Of a stretch of DNA of 64,000 bases, positions 56,343 to 64,000 are shown piece by piece. The number at the start of each line of letters is the position of its first letter. The first letter of the stretch is position 1. The notes under the pieces were generated by a model that saw only the letters and a list, made by a program, of their open reading frames with translations, made no database searches and had not been told where the DNA came from. The stretch comes from Limnomonas spitsbergensis (lineage: Eukaryota; Chlorophyta; Chlorophyceae; Chlamydomonadales). The stretch spans positions 1,116,001-1,180,000 of the forward strand of contig JAYJMM010000024.1 of NCBI GenBank assembly GCA_037349105.1, in the 5' to 3' direction. Made by a program: the position numbers and the translations under genes.

Positions 56343-59300
56343 ATGCCGGCACGAGCACAAGCCCATGCAAAGAGACAGAGTCCTTCTACCGTCAGCCCTG
56401 ATGCTCTTCTAAGAGGGTCGTCAGACGCTACAGAAATGACAGCATCCCTAACTAAATCAACAGAGAGGGCAGCGGTGAAGGTGGCAGCAGCAAAGGCAAT
56501 TGCAGAGGCAAACGCAGATGTGACAGCGGCGGGGTTGGCAAAGGCAGGAACTGCAAAGGCTGCGAGGAAAACAGCAACGAAGGCGACAGCGGAGGTTGAT
56601 GAGGCGAGGGTGGCAGAGGTGGCAGAGGTGAGGGTGGACGACGCAGCGGTGGCAGGTCCGTCAGCGGCAGAAGAGGCGGCTTTGACAGGGATGGCCGTGT
56701 CAGCAAGCTTGTCAGCAACGGCCGCGGCGACGGCGGCGGCCGCGGCGACAGTGGCAGCCTTCTTTGCAGCAGGACTTCCTCCGTTGGGTCCCCTCGGCAA
56801 CCGGGTGTACATGAACAGCCACAAACGCACGACAAGGTGATGCATTACAAGAAGACCCCCCTTCCCTATTGGGGGTCTCAAGAAAAGGGGGGTCTTCCTT
56901 GTACAAAATTTTGCATGGATGAACCTGAAGTGTACCGGCTACAGGCATACAAATGCTATTGCGGCTTGTCTTGGATATGTAACATGGTGCACTATCATCA
57001 TAAACTCGCCTACTGAGGGCATGGATGTAGCCATGGGGTCCCCTCGGCAACCGGGTCTACATAAACAGCCGCAAACGCACAACAAGGTGATGCATGGATG
57101 AACCCTGGAGACTTACAGGCTACTGACATACAAATGAAATTCACACGGCCCCCCTCCCCCCTATCATCAAGCCATGCAGACCATCGTTGCCATCATTTGT
57201 TGCCATTCAAACAGATTGCCGCCCTCGGCCCCTCCCCCCTCCCACTTGCCATTCATGTCATCGATATTATTGAATCCGGCCATAATTTCACATTGCCCCC
57301 CTCCCCCCTATTACCAAGCCATGCAGACCAATGTTGCCTTCAATTTTGACTCAGATTGCCTCCCTCGGCCCCTCTCCCCACCCACTTCAAACCAAACAGG
57401 GCATCGACAGCAGCCGCCCATCTTGCTTATGCGGCGGATGCTGTGGCAGCAGTGGCGACAGCCGCACCCGGAGCAGCAGTCGGGCTGGATGTAATAGAGA
57501 GCAACGGTGAGGCGGCTGCATTCACCGCCACCGTGGTTCGCGGAAAGAGACGCCAGTCAGCAGAAGCCTGCCCTGCTGATGCTGCTGCTGCTGCTGGGGC
57601 TGCTGCTGCTGCTGCTGCACCCAGTCTGGCACGTGGCGGCAGGCGCCGCCGGTCAGCAGTGGCATGTCCTGCCGCTGCTGCTGCTCATGCTGTTGTTGCT
57701 GCTGCTGTTGCTCCCAGCCTACCACGTGGCGGCAAGCGCCAACGGTCAGCAGTGGCCTGCCCTTCTTCTTCTGCTGCAGCTGCTGCTGTTGCTCCCAGTC
57801 TGGCACGTGGAGGCAAGCGCCGCCGATCAGCATTAGCCTGCCCTGCGGATGTGGCTGATGCCAGTGAAAACGTAGCTGCTGCTGCTCCCACTGCTGCTGC
57901 TGCTGCTCCCACTGCTGCCACGCTGACACGTGGTGGCAAGCGCCGCCACTCTGCAGCCGGGGTTGACAGCCAAGCGGGCCTGTCGGGGCGGGAAGGGGCA
58001 GCGGGCATGCTGTCACCGGATCCCATAATTGTCATTGGGCATGCTGTTGTCGACCAGGGCTATCCAGGCGATGCTCCGAAGGCGGCGGCGAAGCAAGGCA
58101 AGGTGCGATTGTGAAGAAAAGGATCAAGGTTGGAGCTTTGTAAGACAACATATTTCCCCCTCTTGGTGCAGCTGTACTGGTACAAGTCAAGGTGCGTTTG
58201 TGAAGAAAAGGAGAAAGGAAGGAGCTTTGCAGTTGGAAAATAAAATAGGTTTCCTCTTTCCGTGCAGCCATGCCAATGCAGGGGGTTTGCGTTAATCGAT
58301 AAATATCTCAGAGATATAGCACGTCAGGGATACAGCATGGGCTTGAATAGGTAAGCTATGTTGAATAGGTAAGCTATGTTTAATAGTGCTTTTGAATAGT
58401 GCTTGTTCTTGAATAAGCTATTTTGTTCATGTTAGCGAAGGCTTTCGGGAAAAGTGCAGCTGGGTGTGGATTGTGCACACAAAATTAACTCTGCTCGGCT
58501 CGGCTCGGCTCAGCTCAACTCTCCACTGATCTGCTCTGTCAGACCGCTCTGCTCTTATATGCTCTGCTCTGAGTCCCTCACGCTAGTCAGACCTCAAGGG
58601 AAAGTGCAAGGATTATGTGTTTGGCGTGAATGATGCATACTAAATATACTCTGCTCTGCTCTGTTTCGCATCCCCTCAGATCTCAAGGGAAAGTGCAGTT
58701 ATGCATGGATTATGAACAAAAAATTGAATGTACCCTGCTCAACTCAACTCTTCACTGCTCTGCTCCGCTCTGCTCTCATATGCTCCGCTTTGCGTCCCTA
58801 AGGCTACCCCGACCTTAAGGGAAAGTGTAGTTTGGGGTGGATGATGCACACTAAATACACTCTGTTATGTTCTGTTCTGCACTGCTTTTATCTGCTCTGC
58901 TCGTGTATGCTCTGCCCTGCATCCCTCGGACCTTGAGGGAAAGTGCAGTTTGGGGTGGATGATGCACACGAAATACACTCTGTTATGTTCTGTTCTGCAC
59001 TGCTTTTATCTTCTCTTCTCCTATATGCTCTGCCCTGCATCCCTCAGACCATAAGGGAAAGTACAGTTTGGGGTGGATGATGCACACTAAATATACGCTG
59101 CTCTGTTTCACCTCCCCTCAGGCCGGAACAGGACCCAGCCGAGATATGGAGGATGCCCTTCGTGCTCAGGTGGGACATGCAAGAAACGCAGTGCTGCTGT
59201 TATGGTTTAAGGTTTCCCTCAAGTGTACAATTTCCAGGAGTCCTCTAAATGCTATCTTACTCAAAACCAAACATGGATAAACACTCTCCTCTTTCAGCCG

Positions 59301-60690
59301 AAAACTGTTCTGAATCGATTTACATTTTTGAATGTATATCCCATCCCCCATAAGCTATTGTGTGAGTTTATTTACAGTTTTATAATGTATCCCCCACCCC
59401 CGAAAACCATGAACTATGGGGAAATTCTAAGCACTTCTTCAGTCAGGGATATGAGGTTCCGGGGTTGGGGTATGGGGTCTGTATGGATGGACCCCAGACA
59501 ACTCCCCTCTCATCGCAACGTACGTATTCCCAATCTTACTTTCTTTCACACTTAAGGTTTCAAACATGGGGCCGGGTGGACAAGGCATGCCCGTGTGGTT
59601 TGGCAGGCCCTGTGGCCACAGCGACTCGGGAGATATTTCCTCGTGTTGCTGTATGTCTGTTCCCAGCCTTACTTCTTACCCCCACCAGGGGTTCACACAT
59701 GTTGCCGGGGTGGATGAGGCAGGCCGGGGTTCTCTGGCAGACCCGGTTGTGGCGGCGACACGCTTAGTCCCACCAGATGCCTCCCCTCTATGTGCTGAAT
59801 GCCTGTTCCCCACCTTCATGTGTATCCCCCCCCCAGGGGTTCACACATGTTGCCGGGGTGGATGAGGCAGGCCGGGGCCCTCTGGCAGGCCCAGTTGTGG
59901 CGGCTGCGTGTGTTGTACCGCTGGGCGTGCCGTTGCCGGCGATCCTGAACGACAGCAAGCTGATGACCGAGGCAGAGAGGGAGGATGTGTACCGCCAGAT
60001 CTGCGCCGACAAGCGGATCCGATGGAAAGTGTGAGTTTGATGGGGATGAATGGTTGATATGATGATTTTGCCGCTGCTCAGGTTTGCTGTTAATCATCAA
60101 AGCATTCATCAGATCAACACAAGGTAGCACGATACGGCACGATACGGCACGATACGGCGTAGGTTTAAACGGATGGTACTACCAAGGCAGGATGATACAG
60201 CATGATACGGCTCGATACAGCATAGGAACAACCAAATTGTACTACCAATGCAGCATGAAACGGCTCGATACAGCATAGCCGCATAGGTACAACCAAATTG
60301 TACTACCAAAGCAGTATGATACGGCTCGATACAGCATAGGAACAACCAAATTGTACTACCAATGGAGCATGATACGGCTCGATACAGCATAGGTACAACC
60401 AAATTGTACTACCAATGCAGCATGATACGGCTCAGTTTAACCGGATTGTACTACCAAGGTTGCACGATACGACATGATACGGCGTAGGTTTAACCGGATT
60501 GTAGGTACAGCACGTACTACCAAGGTAGCACGATACAGCACAATACGATTCGATAGCTATGCTGCTGCTGCTGCTGTGCTGTGCTCAGGCGTGGTGTGGA
60601 TCATCATCGCCATGACTCGATCAACGTCCTGCTACAGAGACCACATGGAGCCGCTTGACTTTCATAACACAAAAGAGATGCATGTTTCAA

Positions 60691-60734
<44 letters not shown>

Positions 60735-63089
60735 TTGCTGCTGTTGCTGTTGCTGCTGTTACTGCTGCTGATGCTGATGCTGATGCTGCTGATGCTGATG
60801 CTGATGCTGATGCTGACGCTGTTGCTGCTGTTGCTGCTGATGTTGCTGCTGCTGCTGCTAGTGCTGCCACTGTTGCTGATGCTGTTGTGTTGTGTTGCTG
60901 CTGTTGCTGTTATGTTGATGCTGTTCCTGCTGCTGTTGCTGCTGCTGTTGCTGCTGCTGCTGTGTTCATATTTTAATGGTGCCTCTGATGCTGCTGTAGT
61001 TCTGCTGTGCTCAGGTCTGTTGTGGATCATCAGCGCATTGATCAGATCAACATCTTGCAGGCCACACTGGAGGGCATGCGGGATGCACTGATGGGACTCA
61101 AGGGTGAGTGCAGTGGGTGGTCTGCCAGGTCATGCACTACATATACCGGCCGAACTTTGATCTACGGTGTATGCTCTGGTTGTGGCGATGCAGTGTCTGA
61201 ATGACAATGATGGGGCTCATGGATGAGTTCAGTCTGTGGTGTGTTAGGGCAGGCAACATTTTAGTCGGACTCATCCCTAACCCATGGAGTATGCTCTCGT
61301 CAGCTGACCTGTCTGGATAACACTGGTCAAACACCAGGGTTTAGGCTTACTGGTCAAACACCAGGGTTTAGGCTTACTGGTCAAACTCCAGGGTTAAGGG
61401 TGACTGGTCAAACACCAGGGTTTAGGCTTACTGGTCAAACTCCAGGGTTAAGGGTGACTGGTCAAACACCAGGGTTTAGGCTTACTGGTCAAACTCCAGG
61501 GTTAAGGGTGACTGGTCAAACTCCAGGGTTTAGGGTTTAGAGTACCTGGTCAGACTCCATGGTTTAGGCCGACTGGTCAGACTCCAGGGTTTAGGGTGAC
61601 TGGTCAGACTCCAGGGTTTAGGGTGACTGGTCAGACTCCAGGGTTTTGGGTTTAGGGTGACTGGTCAGACTCCAGGGTGTAGGGTTTATGGTGACTGGTC
61701 AGACTCCAGGGTTTGGGGTTTAGGGTGACTGGTCAGACTCCAGGGTTTGGGGTTTAGGGTGACTGGTCAGACTCCAGGGTTTAGGGTTTGGGGTAATGAT
61801 CGGTAACTACGTTTTGTGTGTACAAAATGATTGCAATGGGAATGCAGATGCAGGGCGGAAACGCACAGTTCTCAAAACCCCCGACCCCCCCCCAAAATCT
61901 GGTACCCATAATTATATTTGGGCTATTTCATGAACCTGCTATGAGCACACTGTCAGACAACTGGTGGGCAAGACGGCGCTGCTTTGTAGCCCTGTGACAC
62001 ATTCATACATCTGTGATGGCCGTAATCGCGGTGCAGTATTGAGACAGAGCTGCTTTGTACCCCTGTCATACATTAATTTTCATGTGATGGTGACAAGTTC
62101 AGGCACTGCCTCTGCCCATGCTGCACTGTTTCCATAGCCATGTGGTGCGTAGTTTTACATTAGTCTATCATCGCACAGCTTGAGCCACCTGCCGCTGGTG
62201 TCATACCTTCTGGCTCACAATGTCTCCTGCAGGCGACGGCTTGACAGAGCTCCTTTGTAGCCCTTAATAAAATGTATTTGTATGCTTTATCCCCCTGCTT
62301 CTGGCGTCTTACCTGCAGGTGATGGCGTGGCCGACTACGCTCTGGTTGACGGCAACAGGCTGCCAAAGGTCAGTTGTGTGACCTTGGGTGTCATCACCTT
62401 CCCATGCCATGCCATGCCATCCCTATTGCTAGAACCTGATCTACGTATCGGCACCCTATCCATAAACGCCAGGCCGTGCCATGCTGACCCTATCACCAGG
62501 ACCTTCCCTGACACGCCATACCTGACCATACCCGGCCATCCATGTTGCCATGCCATGCCATGCCCACTGTCAGGACCTTATATATTCATCGACACCCTAC
62601 CCAGCTCTGCTATGCCATGCCATCCCTCCTGCCAGGACCTTCCCTGACACGCCATCCCTAATTGCCATACCCGGCCATCCATGTTGCCATGCCATGCCAA
62701 GCCCACTGTCAGGACCTTATATATAATATATTCATCGACACCCTACCCAGCTCTGCTATGCCATGTCACCCCTCCTGCCAGGACCTTCCCTGACACGCCA
62801 TCCCTAATTGCCATACCCGGCCATCCATGTTGCCATGCCATGCCAAGCCCACTGTCAGGACCTTATATATAATATATTCATCGACACCCTACCCAGCTCT
62901 GCTATGCCATGCCACCCCTCCTGCCAGGACCTTCCCTGACACGGCATCCCTAATTGCCATACCCGGCCATCCATGTTGCTATGCCATGCCATGCCATGCC
63001 TACAACAGGACCTGCCCTGCCCAGCCCAAGCCATCGTGAAGGGCGACGGACGCTGCGTGTGCATCGCGGCAGCCTCGGTGATTGCAAAG
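56343..63089 (+). CDS. Ribonuclease HII (bacterial type) with long N-terminal extension, 3' end outside window
   Basis: Exons: 56343-56836, 57400-58102, 59122-59169, 59837-60030, 61015-61103, 62319-62368, 63009-63089. All are GT-AG with continuous phase (553 residues so far). Residues 1 to about 410 are Ala-rich, including four or five repeats of the [14 protein letters not shown] type; this may hold a targeting signal. The catalytic part has [15 protein letters not shown] (Asp424, Glu425), [29 protein letters not shown] (Asp520) and [17 protein letters not shown]. The final V-x-R-D motif should lie in the next exon, beyond the window. RNase HII cuts RNA in RNA-DNA hybrids at ribonucleotides. 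The bacterial-type sequence suggests an organellar or endosymbiont-derived enzyme; this is inferred. The first two exons are less certain than the catalytic ones, though their phase fits. Confidence 0.8.
57015..57390 (+). repeat. Echoes between RNase HII exons 1 and 2
   Basis: 57033-57090 repeats the end of exon 1 (ggtcccctcggcaaccgggt) with its GTGATG donor. A block at about 57165-57235 (aagccatgcagaccatcgtt) is repeated at 57300-57385, just before the exon-2 acceptor. Confidence 0.65.
58150..59120 (+). repeat. Echo of exon-2 donor and a ctctgctctg repeat array
   Basis: caaggtgcgtttgtgaagaa at about 58187-58235 repeats the exon-2 end and donor at 58102. From 58440 to 59120 about six 100-120-bp units share ctcaagggaaagtgcagttt and ctctgctctgctct, preceding exon 3 at 59122. 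Confidence 0.65.
59550..59775 (+). repeat. Two acceptor-side echoes of RNase HII exon 4
   Basis: 59687-59770 reads [20 protein letters not shown] after a CAG acceptor, close to the true exon at 59837. 59555-59620 is more worn. The nearer copy keeps the catalytic DEAGRG, but its later frame is lost. Confidence 0.85.
60120..60550. repeat. About 56-bp tandem array of the cgatacggc family
   Basis: Units with ggtacaaccaaattgtacta, ccaatgcagcatgatacggc and tcgatacagcata. Same family as 1290-1680. On either side (about 60076-60120 and 60590-60650) are acceptor-side echoes of RNase HII exon 5 (gctcaggtttgctgttaatc; gctcaggcgtggtgtggatc). Confidence 0.8.
60690..60965. repeat. Long CTG/TTG trinucleotide tract
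   Basis: About 275 bp of ctg and ttg triplets with occasional atg. It creates poly-Leu, poly-Ala or poly-Ser frames on both strands that are not genes. In RNase HII intron 4. Confidence 0.9.
61320..61800. repeat. 27-37-bp tandem array with TTTAGGG-like core
   Basis: About 16 units of actggtcaaacaccagggtt plus taggctt, changing to gactggtcagactccagggt and tagggt. In RNase HII intron 5. A donor-side echo of exon 5 lies at about 61190-61250. Confidence 0.85.
62380..63005 (+). repeat. Acceptor-side echo array of RNase HII exon 7
   Basis: Units of about 146 bp with gccaggaccttccctgacac and catgccatgcc blocks. The cag-gacc-ccctg core matches the acceptor and first codons of the exon at 63009 (caggacctgccctgccc). 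Confidence 0.65.
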
Positions 63090-63220
63090 GTGTGAGAAGC
63101 TTGAGGGCGGAGAAGTGCTAGAGCTAGGGCTGTGAGTAGGCATCCATGCTTGCCTGGGTGCAGGGAGACGGACGCTGCGTGTGCATCGCGGCAGCCTCGG
63201 TGATTGCAAAGGTGTGAGAA
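63090..63220 (+). repeat. Downstream echo of RNase HII exon 7
   Basis: 63165-63235 repeats gacggacgctgcgtgtgcat through gattgcaaaggtgtgagaag, the exon end with its donor, almost perfectly. A fainter third copy is at about 63915-64000. Confidence 0.85.
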
Positions 63221-64000
63221 GCTTGAGGGCGGAGCAGGCCCTCTTGGCATGCTTACGCGGGTACATACATCTGTGGACACCAGTGTTTGTTTTAGCACGT
63301 TTCAGCTACAAATCAGCTACATCACGGACCATGGCCGTGAGGGGCTGGCGTTGCTAGGTGCCTGCTGCTTGGACCACCGGCCGTAGATAGGCCGGTCAAG
63401 GTTTGGTCCCAATCGGCCCAGTGGTGGCCGCACGGCAGCCCCCAAAAGGTGGTATGGCGTGCACTAAAAGATCCACTGGGGTCCACCTGTGTGTGATAGC
63501 ATACTCTGCCAGGTATTGTGTCTACCGACAGCTAGCACGTGCTGTAGTGCTGTAGTGCTAGCACGTGCTGTAGTGCTGTAGTGCTAGCACGTGCTGTAGT
63601 GCTGTAGTGCTAGCACGTGCTGTAGTGATGTAGTGCTAGCACGTGCTGTAGTGCTAGCACGTGCTGTAGTGCTGTAGTGCTAGCACGTGCTGTAGTGCTG
63701 TAGTGCTAGCACGTGCTGTAGTGATGTAGTGCTAGCACGTGCTGTAGTGCTGTAGTGCTGTAGTGCTAGCACGTGCTGTAGTGCTGTAGAATATAAATGC
63801 CTTATCCATAGCTACTGCGCAATAGGCTCAAGTGCATCATGAGTGGTTGTCAGTCGAGTCGAGCGATACAGATGTTTCATACAGATGTTTCATACCTACT
63901 TGTGCGATGTTTCATACCTTCACGGCCCCGGTGATTGCCAATGTGTGAGAAGCTACTGGGAGAAGCAGGGCTAGAGCCAGGGGGGAGCAGGCATCCATCC
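63221..64000. other. Intron or intergenic sequence, no exon found
   Basis: I searched for the expected RNase HII continuation (V-x-R-D and a Gly-Tyr/His-rich stretch) and did not find it. Besides the CACGTG array there is a small hairpin near ccggccgtagataggccgg (about 63378-63396). Confidence 0.4.
63533..63790. repeat. 26-bp palindrome-bearing tandem array, about 10 copies
   Basis: Units of gctagcacgtgctgtagtgc type. Each contains the perfect palindrome agcacgtgct with a CACGTG core. Confidence 0.9.

Noticed and set aside
56315..56881. 188-residue minus-strand protein containing [10 protein letters not shown]
   Set aside because: The plus-strand frame has a donor whose phase joins exactly to the next exon and a donor-side echo downstream, so the plus-strand reading is preferred; the minus frame is Ala/Ser-rich shadow.
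57522..58035. Poly-Gln and other frames opposite RNase HII exon 2
   Set aside because: Shadows of GCTGCTGCT coding sequence.
60474..61091. Poly-Leu protein
   Set aside because: Translation of a CTG/TTG triplet tract inside an RNase HII intron.

Overview
The window looks like nuclear DNA of a green alga. Four protein genes are cut into many short exons with GT-AG introns (GTGAGT and GTGCGT donors are common). The proteins are of plant/algal type: a BTB protein, a Deg/HtrA protease, a pfkB sugar kinase with a plastid-type leader, and a bacterial-type RNase HII. There is an interstitial TTTAGGG tract and a tyrosine-recombinase-type retroelement of the kind known from Volvox. Tandem repeats fill much of the sequence. 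A prasinophyte-like chlorophyte such as Cymbomonas is possible, but that is a guess.

Layout. (1) 0.9-8.9 kb, minus strand: a BTB/POZ gene with seven exons recognised, continuing past the left edge into WD-repeat-like sequence. (2) 9.1-11.2 kb: mostly non-repetitive, unassigned sequence. (3) 11.2-20.0 kb: one 8.75-kb retroelement with PAT/Kangaroo-type split direct repeats and two gag-like ORFs on the minus strand; no reverse transcriptase or recombinase was found. (4) 20.0-23.2 kb: repeats, a telomere-type tract and a degraded copy of the 5' end of the BTB gene. (5) 23.3-38.5 kb, plus strand: a 15-exon Deg/HtrA protease gene (720 codons) with an intact His-Asp-Ser triad. (6) 40.5-55.5 kb, minus strand: a 10-exon pfkB kinase gene (425 codons). 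A tRNA-like gene, several transposons and a 2.4-kb satellite lie in its introns. (7) 56.3 kb to beyond 63.1 kb, plus strand: an RNase HII gene with a long Ala-rich N-terminal extension, transcribed away from the kinase gene and cut by the right edge.

The most striking observation concerns the introns. Nearly every exon border is accompanied by degenerate direct copies of itself, here called exon-border echoes. Copies of the acceptor plus the exon start lie upstream of the true exon. Copies of the exon end plus the donor lie downstream. The last exons are echoed beyond their stop codons. Echoes range from single worn copies to perfect minisatellites. Several arrays that look like repeat proteins or satellites (43 bp at the left edge, 102 bp at 2.7-3.8 kb, 120 bp at 29-30 kb, 64 bp at 42 kb) can be read as amplified exon borders. 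All four genes show the pattern. The exon models were built by eye, but codon phase is continuous across every junction given.
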